From contig CACYME010000011.1 of the NCBI GenBank assembly GCA_902775475.1, forward strand, positions 1 to 64,000: a stretch of DNA of 64,000 nucleotides, in the 5' to 3' direction. Origin of the DNA: an uncultured Prevotellaceae bacterium. GTDB lineage: Bacteria; Bacteroidota; Bacteroidia; Bacteroidales; Bacteroidaceae. The position numbers and the translations under genes are program-made. Below the pieces are notes generated by a model. It did not search any database. It was not told the origin of the DNA and saw only the letters and a program-made list of their open reading frames with translations. Numbering within the stretch: the stretch's first letter is position 1; each line of letters starts with the position of its first letter. Positions 50,112-58,172 of the stretch are shown here, one piece after another.

Positions 50112-50518
50112 GGCTGCCCGATGTATTTCTGGAAGGCGCGGTCGTAGTCCTCGCTATGGCCCAGCTGGCCGTTTATCAGGCACACCAGCTCAATCTTCCC
50201 ACGGAAGCAGAGCTGCTCGTCGCTGGCGCGGTAGATGTCCTGGTAGAACACGTACTTGATGCGCTCCTTCTCGAGTCTTAGGCGCGAGATGAACACATCG
50301 TCGGGTCGCAGCGGAATCTTGTATTGCAGCTGCATGCGGGCCACCACGGCGTCGACGCCCTTCTGGTGCATCTCGGCGAAGCTGAGGCCGCATTCCTTGA
50401 GGAACAGATGGCGGGTGTGCTCGCAGTAGTGCACATACTGGGCGTTGTTCACGATGCCCTCGATGTCGCATTCGTAGTCGCGCACCTCCATGCGGGTTTC
50501 AAAGTGGTATTTCATCAT
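50108..50518 (-). CDS. Acyl-CoA thioesterase, 4HBT/YbgC type
   Basis: A hot-dog-fold thioesterase of 136 aa from the start at 50518 (MMKYHFETRMEVRDYE); the next ATG at 50515 is equally likely. The family motif VRDYECDIEGIVNNAQYVHYCEHTRH contains the catalytic Asp. A later block, RMQLQYKIPLRPDDVFISRLRL, is typical. It probably hydrolyses short-chain or aromatic acyl-CoA in the cytoplasm. The upstream in-frame start at 50533 falls in a 7-bp repeat array and is rejected. It is coupled to dprA by a 4-bp overlap. Confidence 0.88.
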   Translation of the reverse strand: MMKYHFETRMEVRDYECDIEGIVNNAQYVHYCEHTRHLFLKECGLSFAEMHQKGVDAVVARMQLQYKIPLRPDDVFISRLRLEKERIKYVFYQDIYRASDEQLCFRGKIELVCLINGQLGHSEDYDRAFQKYIGQP

Positions 50519-50520
50519 AT

Positions 50521-50556
50521 TTTTATTTATCATTTATCATTTAGCGCGAAGCGCGC
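50521..50556. repeat. 7-bp repeat array plus GC hairpin at the DUF2851/thioesterase junction
   Basis: TTTATCATTTATCATTTA is followed by GCGCGAAGCGCGC. The hairpin codes for the last residues (LRASR) and the array supplies the stop of DUF2851. Similar array-plus-hairpin joints are at 57.5 and 58.8 kb. Confidence 0.7.
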
Positions 50557-51839
50557 AGATACTCATATCCGAAGCGGCAGCGCAGGCAGTCCTTGCGGTC
50601 GCAGTATTCGCGCTTCAGCTGGATGAGGGCCTGCGAGTCGCCGGCGTTCCTCACGGGCAGCCCGCACTCCTGCCACATGGTGATGATGTGGTTCTTCTCG
50701 GCACGCATCTGCTCCAGCAGGTCGAAGGCACGGTCGCACAGCTCCTCCTTCTGGCGGTGGCGCCCCACGGCGAAGAGCATGGGGATGGCGGTGTTGATGA
50801 TGAGGAGGTCGGCCGATGCCTTCGACAGCTGCTTGCTGCTCTTCGTGCTCTCCGAGCCGAAGGTGTAGTGGGTCTCCCAGTAGGGCGTCACGTGGGTGGC
50901 CAGCAGCTGGCGCAGCGCCTCCACGTCGCGGCACTCGATGAGCGCGCTCAGGCTGGTGCGCCGCTCATAGTAGAGCGTGGCCAGCTGGGCGATGCGGATG
51001 TGGGGGAAGTTCTGGGGCCTGAGCCGCAGGAAGCGCCACAGCGCATGGTCGATGGGTTGCAGCTGGAACTTATGCTGTAAGTAGAGATACTCGTTGCGCA
51101 GGCGGGCGAAGTAGCCCTCGGCCAGCGCGTCGGCCCGGTAGCGCTCGGGCACGCTCTCGGGCTGCAGCAGTCCGGCCTGGCCCATGAAGATGGCCTCCAC
51201 CTGGAACAGGTCGTCGCGGTGCTTGCCCACGGCGCTCAGCGGCACGGCACGCGCCCACTGCTCGAAGGCGTCGCCGTTGATGCCGAAGCCGAAGTTGCGC
51301 GCCAGCGTCTGGAAGTAGGCGTCCTCCCACGAGCCGTCGGCCTGGAGGGCACGCTGGCTGATGGCCTGCGTCTTCTGCTCTAAGCGCTCCGTCTGCAGGG
51401 CAGCCATCCACGCGTGCACCAGCAGCGGGCTCAGGTCGGCGATGATCTTGTAGCAGGGCGGATATTTGTCGGTGTGCAGCAGCTCCTCGTAGTGCTCCTT
51501 CACGTCGTCGGGCACGTGCAGCACCAGCTGCGGCAGGTAGTGGCCGTCCTCGGTGAGCACGTCGGCATCGGCCAGGCCCGTCACGTGCAGCACCACGTTG
51601 TTGTAGCGCGCGTCGCGGTCGTGGCCGTGCTGATACCAGTCGGCAGAGCGCTGGTGAATCTCCACGTTGCCCACCCACAGCGTGCCGCCCAGCCGTACCT
51701 TCGCGTTGAAGAAGTCGGGCCCGGCGTTGCGGTTGTGTAGGCCGGGGTCGATGACTTCCACCTCGCGCCCGTCGGTGGTGAGCAGCGGGCCCAGCGGCAG
51801 CAGCCGGTGTTTCCAGACATAATGAAGCAGCTCTTCCAT
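50541..51839 (-). CDS. DUF2851 family protein
   Basis: From MEELLHYVWKHRLLPLG the product is 432 aa. Family landmarks are GPDFFNAKVRLGGTLWVGNVEIHQRSADWYQHGHDRDARYNNVVLHVTG near the start, KDCLRCRFGYEYL at the end with paired cysteines, and NFPHIRIAQLA in the middle. The N-terminal half has a nuclease-like GPDF...E.H...DW..HGH..D..Y..V.LHV layout, but activity is unproven. The longer ORF start at 51914 overlaps the promoter and is rejected. It opens the unit DUF2851-thioesterase-dprA-GH78-queH-CE12. Confidence 0.85.
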   Translation of the reverse strand: MEELLHYVWKHRLLPLGPLLTTDGREVEVIDPGLHNRNAGPDFFNAKVRLGGTLWVGNVEIHQRSADWYQHGHDRDARYNNVVLHVTGLADADVLTEDGHYLPQLVLHVPDDVKEHYEELLHTDKYPPCYKIIADLSPLLVHAWMAALQTERLEQKTQAISQRALQADGSWEDAYFQTLARNFGFGINGDAFEQWARAVPLSAVGKHRDDLFQVEAIFMGQAGLLQPESVPERYRADALAEGYFARLRNEYLYLQHKFQLQPIDHALWRFLRLRPQNFPHIRIAQLATLYYERRTSLSALIECRDVEALRQLLATHVTPYWETHYTFGSESTKSSKQLSKASADLLIINTAIPMLFAVGRHRQKEELCDRAFDLLEQMRAEKNHIITMWQECGLPVRNAGDSQALIQLKREYCDRKDCLRCRFGYEYLRASR

Positions 51840-51859
51840 GTGTAGCGTTATTGTCTGTG

Positions 51860-51867
51860 CAAAATTA
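51860..51867 (-). promoter_or_regulatory. -7 box TAATTTTG of the DUF2851 operon
   Basis: TAATTTTGCAC on the minus strand, 20 bp before the chosen ATG; no clear -33 box was found. Confidence 0.5.
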
Positions 51868-52006
51868 CGACATATTTTCAAAATAAACGAAACAATCCGC
51901 AAAAATCCACACACGGCGTATTAAAAATCTGAACTCGTCGGACAGTGTGGGGCCGCTGCGCTCCTTTGTAAAAAACACGAAATCTTAGGCTACTTTTTAC
52001 CTTCAG

Positions 52007-52423
52007 TTTTTTTTGAACAAAGTTGACAAAATGGCCATTTTTGGCCTCCATATTTTGAAAATTCTCCACGAAAAAACTTTTGGACGAAAAAAAGCCCGTT
52101 TTTTGAGGTTTTGCTAAATGGTTGATTGTCAGTGGGTTGTTCTGATTTTTGCAAAAATGGGGCTTCGTTGAGAATAAAAAGTCAACGACTTTTGAAAATT
52201 TGGCCTTGACTTTAGAAAATTTGGCGTGCTTACAAAAACGCGAAAAGGGGCAAAATTTGAGCGAAAAACCTGCACAAAAGTGGGGCCTGTGTGCAAATTT
52301 TCGCCTTTTGCGCTCCGATTTTTCATCGGGCAATGCCTCCCCAAGGCTCGAAAACGGCCATTTTTCGCTCCAGAATGCTTCGCCGCCGTGGAGCAAATTT
52401 TTTGTGAAAAATATTGACTTTTT
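52007..52423 (+). repeat. Copy D of the ~417-bp dispersed repeat
   Basis: Full-length copy matching B and C block by block, ending about 65 bp before the dapB promoter. Here one arm of the central stem reads CCTTGAC instead of CGTTGAC, weakening it. The remainder of 51840-52520 holds the two divergent promoters. Confidence 0.9.
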
Positions 52424-52489
52424 CGGGTCAGCTTCAGTGTTATTACCATTTTTTATGCTTTTATTCGCCGCTATGTGCCGTTTTTTTCT

Positions 52490-52497
52490 TACCTTTG
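52490..52497 (+). promoter_or_regulatory. -7 box TACCTTTG of dapB-lepB
   Basis: TACCTTTGCAGC, 23 bp before the dapB ATG. Confidence 0.6.
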
Positions 52498-52520
52498 CAG
52501 CGTTTTTAATACGTATTAAG

Positions 52521-53234
52521 ATGAAAATAGCTTTAATAGGCTACGGCAAGATGGGCAAAATGATTGAAGAGATAGCCCGCAGCCGTGGTCATGAGATTGT
52601 GAGTATCATTGACATTGATAACCCCGAGGAGTTCGACAGCGACCGCTTCGCCACTGCCGACGTGGCCATCGAGTTCACCTCGCCCACCGCTGCCTTCGGC
52701 AACTACCTGAAGTGCTGGCAGCGCGGCGTGAAGGTGGTGAGCGGCAGCACTGGCTGGAAGAAGGACCACGAGGCCGACGTGCTGGAGCAGGTGCGCCAGG
52801 GGCAGACGCTCTTCTGGGCCTCGAACTTCAGCATCGGCGTGGCCATCTTCTCTGCCGTGAACCGCTATCTGGCACGCATCATGAACCAGTTCCCGCAGTA
52901 CGACGTGGAGCTGGAGGAGACCCACCACGTGCACAAGCTCGACCACCCCAGCGGCACGGCCATCACGCTGGGCGAGGAGATCGTGGAGGCCATCGACCGC
53001 AAGACGGCCTGGGCCGAGGACACCACCGACCCCTCGCTGCTGCGCATCGACCACATCCGCCGGGGCGAGGTGCCCGGCATACACACCGTGCGCTACGACA
53101 GCGATGCCGACATCATCACCATCAGCCACTCGGCCCACTCGCGCCGGGGATTCGCCCTCGGTGCCGTGCTCGCTGCCGAGTACACCAAGGACCACCAGGG
53201 CCTGCTCACCATCAGCGACATGTTTAAGTTCTAA
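52521..53234 (+). CDS. dapB: 4-hydroxy-tetrahydrodipicolinate reductase
   Basis: The 237-aa enzyme starts at the ATG preceded by the promoter, MKIALIGYGKMGKMIEE, which holds the NAD(P)H-binding glycine motif. The catalytic block ETHHVHKLDHPSGTA carries the His pair and Lys, and IDHIRRGEVPGIHTVRYDSD is typical. It reduces the dihydrodipicolinate precursor in lysine and diaminopimelate synthesis in the cytoplasm. The 361-aa ORF extending upstream runs through repeat copy D and is not coding there. lepB follows 18 bp downstream, a linkage shared by many Bacteroidales. Confidence 0.96.
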   Translation: MKIALIGYGKMGKMIEEIARSRGHEIVSIIDIDNPEEFDSDRFATADVAIEFTSPTAAFGNYLKCWQRGVKVVSGSTGWKKDHEADVLEQVRQGQTLFWASNFSIGVAIFSAVNRYLARIMNQFPQYDVELEETHHVHKLDHPSGTAITLGEEIVEAIDRKTAWAEDTTDPSLLRIDHIRRGEVPGIHTVRYDSDADIITISHSAHSRRGFALGAVLAAEYTKDHQGLLTISDMFKF

Positions 53235-53252
53235 CCGACCACCTATCTAAAA

Positions 53253-54767
53253 ATGAAAGCAAAAGAAAAGAAGCCGCTGAACATGAAGTGGCAATGGGCA
53301 AAGTTCGCCATCGTGCTCGTGCTCTACCTGCTGTTCCTCTACTGGCTGAAGTCGTGGCTCGGACTGATTGTCGTGCCCTTCATCTACGACGCCTATATCT
53401 CGAAGAAAATCAACTGGCAGTGGTGGAAGGAGAGCGAAGGCCCCGTGCGCTTCGTCATGTCGTGGGTCGATGCCATCGTCTTCGCCCTCGTCGCCGTCTA
53501 CTTCATCAACCAGTTCTTCTTCCAGAACTATGTCATCCCCTCCAGCTCGCTCGAGAAGTCGCTGCTCACCGGCGACTACCTCTTCGTCTCGAAGCTGAGC
53601 TACGGCCCCCGCATCCCGCAGACGCCGCTCACCGTGCCCCTGACTCAGCACACGCTGCCCGTAGGCGGCATCAAGAGCTACATCGAGTGGCCCCACTGGG
53701 ACTATCGCCGCGTGAAGGGACTGGGCACCGTGCAGCTGAACGACATCGTGGTGTTCAACTACCCCGCCGGTGACACCATCTGCACCGAGCAGCCCTATCA
53801 GACCTACTACTACGACCTGTGCTACGACCTGGGCTATCAGGCCTATGAGCAGGCCTACGGCATGCCTGAGAACATGGAGCAGCTGCTCGACTCCATTTCC
53901 GCCCAGGAGCGGCTCACCTTCTTCAGTCAGATATATGCCAGCGGCAAGGCTGCCGTACAGAACAACTGGCGACAGTTCGGCGACATCGACACCCGTCCTA
54001 CCGACCGCCGCGAGAACTACGTGAAGCGCTGCGTGGGACTGCCCGGACAGACGCTGCAGATAAAGGACCGCATCATCTACCTCGACGGCAAGGCCAACAA
54101 GGAGCCCGACCTCGTGCAGTATGCCCACACCGTCGTCTTCCGCGAAGGCGCCGTCCTCACCGACGACTTCATGGAGGAGCAGGGCATTACCTGCGAAGAC
54201 CTGGGCTATCCCAAGGGCTCGCAGGGCGACGACATCCGCTTCAACCGCCGCACCGTCGTGGAGTCGATGCCGCTGACGAAGGCCGCCAAGGCCGCGTTGG
54301 AGAAGCGCACCGACCTGGTGGAGAGCGTGGCACTGAACACCACACCGCCCGCCGGCGACTGGCGCAAGGTGTACCCCCAGAACGGCAACATGCACTGGAC
54401 GCGCGACAACTACGGACCCATCTGGATTCCGAAGAAGGGACAGAGCATCGACCTCACGCTGGAGAACCTGCCCGTCTACGAGCGACCCATCCGGGCCTAC
54501 GAGGGCAACAAGCTGGAAGTGAAGGACGGAAAGATTTTCATCAACGGGAAGGAGAGCACGAAGTACACCTTCAAGCTCGACTACTACTGGATGATGGGCG
54601 ACAACCGCCACAACTCGGCCGACTCGCGTTACTGGGGCTTCGTGCCCGAGGACCACATCGTGGGCAAGCCCATCTTCATCTGGTTCAGCAGCGACCCCGA
54701 CCGCGGGCTCTTCTCCGGCGGCATTCGCTGGAGCCGTCTGTTCCGTTTCGTCGATAACATCAAGTAG
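53253..54767 (+). CDS. lepB: Signal peptidase I
   Basis: The 504-aa protein is an active-looking S26 signal peptidase. It has two N-terminal membrane helices (about 17-47 and 69-88), catalytic Ser99 in PSSSLEKSLLTGD, and catalytic Lys258 in YVKRCVGLPG. The late boxes are GDNRHNSADSRYWGFVPEDHIVG. An insert of about 140 residues between the Ser and Lys boxes, and another after the Lys box, make it larger than the E. coli enzyme; this is normal for Bacteroidetes. It cleaves signal peptides at the outer face of the inner membrane. It lies in an apparent dapB-lepB-lepB-like operon. Confidence 0.95.
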   Translation: MKAKEKKPLNMKWQWAKFAIVLVLYLLFLYWLKSWLGLIVVPFIYDAYISKKINWQWWKESEGPVRFVMSWVDAIVFALVAVYFINQFFFQNYVIPSSSLEKSLLTGDYLFVSKLSYGPRIPQTPLTVPLTQHTLPVGGIKSYIEWPHWDYRRVKGLGTVQLNDIVVFNYPAGDTICTEQPYQTYYYDLCYDLGYQAYEQAYGMPENMEQLLDSISAQERLTFFSQIYASGKAAVQNNWRQFGDIDTRPTDRRENYVKRCVGLPGQTLQIKDRIIYLDGKANKEPDLVQYAHTVVFREGAVLTDDFMEEQGITCEDLGYPKGSQGDDIRFNRRTVVESMPLTKAAKAALEKRTDLVESVALNTTPPAGDWRKVYPQNGNMHWTRDNYGPIWIPKKGQSIDLTLENLPVYERPIRAYEGNKLEVKDGKIFINGKESTKYTFKLDYYWMMGDNRHNSADSRYWGFVPEDHIVGKPIFIWFSSDPDRGLFSGGIRWSRLFRFVDNIK

Positions 54768-54810
54768 CCCTGTCCCCAAAAAGCTGTTCCCCAACCCCCT
54801 GTATTCCTAT

Positions 54811-54829
54811 GCTGCAACAGCGTTGCAGC
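54811..54829. repeat. Palindrome GCTGCAAC-AGC-GTTGCAGC
   Basis: A perfect 8-bp stem with loop AGC, preceded by CCTAT and followed by CCCC. It is a variant of the palindromes at 329 and 38196. It lies between lepB and its paralogue, 14 bp before the latter's ATG. Confidence 0.7.
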
Positions 54830-54843
54830 CCCACCAACGACCA

Positions 54844-55386
54844 ATGCTGAAGACCGCTAAATTCCTCCTCGCCCTCCTCGTGGCGCTTGTGCTGATGCTC
54901 TGCTTCAGGGCACTGGCATTCACCATCTGCACCGTCGAGGGCGAAGGCCTCAGCCCCGTGTTCCACCGTGGCGACCGCGTGCTGGTGAACCGCTGGAGCT
55001 ACGGCCTGCGCGTCGGTGGCGGCGAGGGGCTCTTCAGCTATGGCCGCATAGGGCGTCGACCCATCAGCCGCGGCGACCTCGTGGCCTTCGAGAACCCGAA
55101 GGATGACAGCCAGGTGCTCATCTGCCGCTGCAAGGCCCTGCCCGGCGACACCATCCACCAGCCCGACGGCAACATCACCATTGTGCCCGGACTGGTGAAC
55201 TGTGCCAACGCCGACCACTACTGGATGGAGGCCCTCAGCACCGAGAACCCCACCGACTCGCGCATCCTCGGCCCCATACCCGAACAGTTCATCATTGGCC
55301 GTGCCACCGCCATCGTCTTCAGCCACGACACCACCCAGCCGCTCTGGCGGGGATGGGACGGCGCACGCTTCCTCCTCGCCCTATGA
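54844..55386 (+). CDS. Signal-peptidase-like protein lacking the catalytic dyad
   Basis: The 180-aa protein has one N-terminal membrane helix (about 7-28) and an S26 fold. The box normally reading SM-x-P is GLSP, so the catalytic Ser is Gly35. The Lys box KRxxALPGD is CRCKALPGD, so the catalytic Lys is Cys94. Other boxes are kept: GDRVLVNRWSYG, RGDLVAFENP and NPTDSRILGPIPEQFIIGRA. Ser37 and Lys97 lie close by, but in the wrong register. It follows lepB and probably acts as a non-enzymatic partner or inhibitor, unless a shifted dyad works. A TTG start at 54823 inside the palindrome is possible but less likely than the ATG. Confidence 0.8.
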   Translation: MLKTAKFLLALLVALVLMLCFRALAFTICTVEGEGLSPVFHRGDRVLVNRWSYGLRVGGGEGLFSYGRIGRRPISRGDLVAFENPKDDSQVLICRCKALPGDTIHQPDGNITIVPGLVNCANADHYWMEALSTENPTDSRILGPIPEQFIIGRATAIVFSHDTTQPLWRGWDGARFLLAL

Positions 55387-55415
55387 CACCTATGGGCTAA
55401 CTCCCCCTCTCTTCA

Positions 55416-56126
55416 ATGCCCCAGAACAGCCAGCCTTCCCGCGTTCCCCTCCTCTCCACCACCTACTTCGGACCCGTGCAGTGGTACCAGAAGCTCTTTC
55501 GCTATCCCAGCGTCGTGATAGAGGCCCATGAGTCGTTCGTCAAGCAGACCTATCGCAACCGCTGCATCATCGCCACGGCGCAGGGAACGCAGGCGCTTAC
55601 CGTGCCCGTGGTCCACGACCGCGAACAGGCCGACATCAGCCAGCTACGCATCAGCGACCACGGCAACTGGCGACATCTCCACTGGCAGGCCATCACTTCG
55701 GCCTATGGCGACTCTCCTTTCCTGGAATATTATGAGGACGACCTGCGACCCTTTTTCACCGAGTGCCGGTGGGAGCGCCTCCTTGACTTCAACGAGGCGA
55801 TTATGCAAAAGATGTGTGAGCTGCTGGACCTGCGTCTTCACGTTACAAACACAACAGAATACGTGAAGACCGATGACCCGCGTTTTTCAGATACAGTAGA
55901 TTACGCAAAGACCGACGACCCTCGCATCACGGCCAGTCAAGTAACCTCCACTGCCTCCCTTGTCGACTTCCGCCATGTCATCAGTCCCAAGCACCCTCTT
56001 CCTGATACTGACTTCCAGCCCCGTCCCTACTATCAGGTATTCTCCCAACGCCTCGGCTTCCTGCCCAATCTCAGCATCCTCGACCTGCTGCTCAACATGG
56101 GGCCGGAGGCCGTGTTCTTCCTGTAG
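55416..56126 (+). CDS. WbqC-like family protein
   Basis: The 236-aa protein carries the WbqC-like opening STTYFGPVQWYQKLFRYPSV, followed by VKQTYRNRCIIATAQGTQALTVPV and the C-terminal YYQVFSQRLGFLPNLSILDLLLNMGP. The family is found near glycan and envelope genes, and its biochemical role is not settled. The segment at about 145-175 contains an imperfect tandem duplication, EYVKTDDPRFSDTV and DYAKTDDPRIT. It starts 29 bp after the signal-peptidase-like gene and ends directly against murI, which converges on it with no gap. Confidence 0.85.
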   Translation: MPQNSQPSRVPLLSTTYFGPVQWYQKLFRYPSVVIEAHESFVKQTYRNRCIIATAQGTQALTVPVVHDREQADISQLRISDHGNWRHLHWQAITSAYGDSPFLEYYEDDLRPFFTECRWERLLDFNEAIMQKMCELLDLRLHVTNTTEYVKTDDPRFSDTVDYAKTDDPRITASQVTSTASLVDFRHVISPKHPLPDTDFQPRPYYQVFSQRLGFLPNLSILDLLLNMGPEAVFFL

Positions 56127-56957
56127 CTATGCCAGGGTGATGCCCTCGGCCATGACGTCTTCGCCGCCGAGGAAGAGGTGGGCCTGCTGGCTGAACTTCG
56201 TGGGGTCTTCGGTAGTGAGGTAGCGGGTGGTGCCGCCCTTGGAACAGCGCTGCTCCATGTCGGGGTGGCGATGCAGGTAGTCGTCGAGCGAACGGGCTAC
56301 ATAGGCTCCCTGGGCCACAATGGTGACCGTCTGGGGCATGTAGCGGCTGATTTTCTGGAGGAGGAGGGGATAGTGTGTGCAGGCGAGGATGGCGGCATCG
56401 ATGAGCGGGTCGGCATCGATGAGCTGGTGGATGTACTTCTCAACGAAGAAGTCGGCACCAGCAGACTGGGCCTCGTTGTATTCTACCAGGGGCACCCATA
56501 GCGGACAGGCCTGGCCGGTGACGGTGATGTCGGGGTGGAGCTTCTCTATCTCCATGCGGTAGCTGTGGCTCTTGATGGTGCCCTCGGTGGCGAGAATGCC
56601 CACGTGGCGGCTGCGGGTGAGGCCTCCGATGACCTCTGCCGTGGGGCGGATGATGCCGAGGACGCGACGCTCAGGGTCCCACAGGGGAAGGTCGTGCTGC
56701 TGGATGGTGCGCAGGGCCTTGGCGGAGGCGGTGTTGCAGGCCAGGATGACGAGGTGGCAACCCATCTGGAAGAGCCGGCTGACGGCCTGGCGCGTGAACT
56801 CGTAGACCACGCCGAAGGAGCGCGGCCCATAGGGAGCACGGGCATTGTCGCCCAAATAGAGATAGTCGTACTGGGGAAGTTGCTGGCGGATGGCTTCAAG
56901 GATGGTGAGTCCGCCGTAGCCACTGTCGAAGATGCCGATGGGACCCTCACTCATCAC
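56127..56957 (-). CDS. murI: Glutamate racemase
   Basis: The 276-aa enzyme has the FDSGYGGLT motif near the N-terminus and both catalytic cysteines, in LACNTAS and LACTHYPLL. The YLGDNARAPYG block is also present. It converts L- to D-glutamate for peptidoglycan in the cytoplasm. The start codon lies inside a 7-bp repeat array that also contains the stop codon of the upstream OmpH-like gene, 3 bp away. The gene is the last of the envelope cluster bamA-ompH-murI. The next Met, one codon later, is equally possible as start. Confidence 0.95.
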   Translation of the reverse strand: MMSEGPIGIFDSGYGGLTILEAIRQQLPQYDYLYLGDNARAPYGPRSFGVVYEFTRQAVSRLFQMGCHLVILACNTASAKALRTIQQHDLPLWDPERRVLGIIRPTAEVIGGLTRSRHVGILATEGTIKSHSYRMEIEKLHPDITVTGQACPLWVPLVEYNEAQSAGADFFVEKYIHQLIDADPLIDAAILACTHYPLLLQKISRYMPQTVTIVAQGAYVARSLDDYLHRHPDMEQRCSKGGTTRYLTTEDPTKFSQQAHLFLGGEDVMAEGITLA

Positions 56958-56985
56958 TCATCATTTATCACTTATCACTTTCATC
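56945..56985. repeat. 7-bp repeat array spanning an ompH-like stop and the murI start
   Basis: Units of the type CATCACT/TATCACT (minus strand TGATAAG/TGATGAG) cover both the last codons VISDK of the OmpH-like protein and the ATGATGAGTGAG start of murI. Confidence 0.75.
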
Positions 56986-57500
56986 ACTTCCTGTGTGATG
57001 TCGATGGAGAAGTCGGGGTCGATGAAGGGACAGGCGTTGGAGTCGGTGTTGACGACCACGGCCAGCTGGTGCTGGCGTGCCACGGCGGCAATGGCCTCGC
57101 TGAGCCGCTGGCGCAGGGGGGCGAGGGCGTCGGTGCGGGCCTGCTGTAGCTCTTTCAGGCTCTGCTCCTTGAACTCGACATTGCGCTGCAGCAACTGTTG
57201 CAGCTCGGTCTGCCGTTTCAGCAGGATGGTGCGGGGGAAGTCCTTGCGACCATCGAGGAAGGCCTCGTACTTCTGGTTAAAATCGTCCTCGACGCGCTTT
57301 AGCTCCGTCTGGTAGGCCTGTCGCAGCGTGTCCATCTGGTTTTCCACAAGGGTATATTGCGGTATGCTGACGAGGACGCTGTCGTAGCTGAGATAGCCGA
57401 TGAAGGTCTGCGCCCCTGCGGGGCTAAATGATAAATGATAAATGATAAACGATAAAGCCAGAACCAAAAGGCTTCTTCTCTTAGAGATGCTACTATTCAT
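56961..57500 (-). CDS. OmpH/Skp-like periplasmic chaperone (third of three)
   Basis: From MNSSISKRRSLLVL the product is 179 aa with a signal peptide whose core and cleavage site read LALSFIIYHLSFSPAGAQ. A long coiled-coil helix pair (about 45-130, with KRQTELQQLLQRNVEFKEQSLKELQQ) and a beta strand end (VVVNTDSNACPFIDPDFSIDIT) fit OmpH. Such proteins hold unfolded outer-membrane proteins for BamA, encoded upstream in the same unit. The signal peptide DNA is a 7-bp repeat array with a GC hairpin. The longer ORF start at 57533 lies in the facing array. Confidence 0.83.
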   Translation of the reverse strand: MNSSISKRRSLLVLALSFIIYHLSFSPAGAQTFIGYLSYDSVLVSIPQYTLVENQMDTLRQAYQTELKRVEDDFNQKYEAFLDGRKDFPRTILLKRQTELQQLLQRNVEFKEQSLKELQQARTDALAPLRQRLSEAIAAVARQHQLAVVVNTDSNACPFIDPDFSIDITQEVMKVISDK

Positions 57501-57553
57501 AACGTTTGTTCCTTTTTGCTTCATTGCTATCATTTATCATTTATCATTTAGGT
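57420..57553. repeat. Facing 7-bp repeat arrays around the start of the third ompH-like gene
   Basis: GGGGCTAAATGATAAATGAT units at 57420-57455 face ATCATTTATCATTTA units at 57530-57552. The start codon and first signal-peptide codons lie between. The left array ends in the hairpin GCCCCTGCGGGGC. Confidence 0.8.
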
Positions 57554-57563
57554 CGAAGTCCGC

Positions 57564-58067
57564 CTATTTCAGTCCCAGCTTGGCCTTCACCTGAGCGGTG
57601 ACGTCGGTGGAGAGCGTGGTGCTGATGTAGGGAATGCCTGCACCCATCTCCATGATGTAGACGTAGCTGCCCTCCTGTCCGATGACCTTGATGGCATCGA
57701 CTACCTTGGAGGTGATGGCCTGCATCTTCTCCTGCTGAGCCTGTGCCAGTGCCTGCTGGTTGTCCTGATAGGTCTGCTGGATGCGCTGATAGAGGTCCTG
57801 CAGCTCCTGGTTGCGGCGCTGCTTGATGTTGTCGGGCAGGGTGGCCTCTTCCTTCTCGAAGGCCTCGGCCTTCTTCTGGAGCTCGTCCTGCATCTGCTTC
57901 AGGTCGGCCTCATACTGCTGCGTGAGCTTCTCGATCTCGCCGCGGGCGGTGGCAAACTCCGGCATGGCCTGAATGATTTCCTGGGTGTTGACGTGGCCAA
58001 ACTTCTGGGCCGATGCGGTGGTGAAGCCGCAGATTGCGCACAGGGCGCAGATGATAAACTTTTTCAT
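57564..58067 (-). CDS. OmpH/Skp-like periplasmic chaperone (second of three)
   Basis: From MKKFIICALCAICGFTTASAQ the product is 167 aa. The mature protein starts KFGHVNTQEIIQAMPEF, the standard OmpH opening, followed by a coiled coil (about 45-120) rich in Gln/Glu/Lys and the closing strand YVYIMEMGAGIPYISTTLSTDVT. The signal peptide is a normal one without repeats, unlike its two neighbours. It should bind outer-membrane proteins in the periplasm. The ORF upstream start at 58124 is rejected because it would precede a normal signal. Confidence 0.9.
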   Translation of the reverse strand: MKKFIICALCAICGFTTASAQKFGHVNTQEIIQAMPEFATARGEIEKLTQQYEADLKQMQDELQKKAEAFEKEEATLPDNIKQRRNQELQDLYQRIQQTYQDNQQALAQAQQEKMQAITSKVVDAIKVIGQEGSYVYIMEMGAGIPYISTTLSTDVTAQVKAKLGLK

Positions 58068-58172
58068 TGCTGTTGTTGTTATTGTTATTTCGTGATTTTT
58101 TCCGTTATATCGGCATGACGGCATAGCGTTATATCGTCGGGACGCTATTTCGCCATGTCGTGGTGGCGCCTC

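Noticed and set aside
52149-52520. N-terminal extension of dapB
   Set aside because: It lies in repeat copy D and upstream of the dapB promoter; DapB proteins start at the glycine motif MKIALIGYGKMG.
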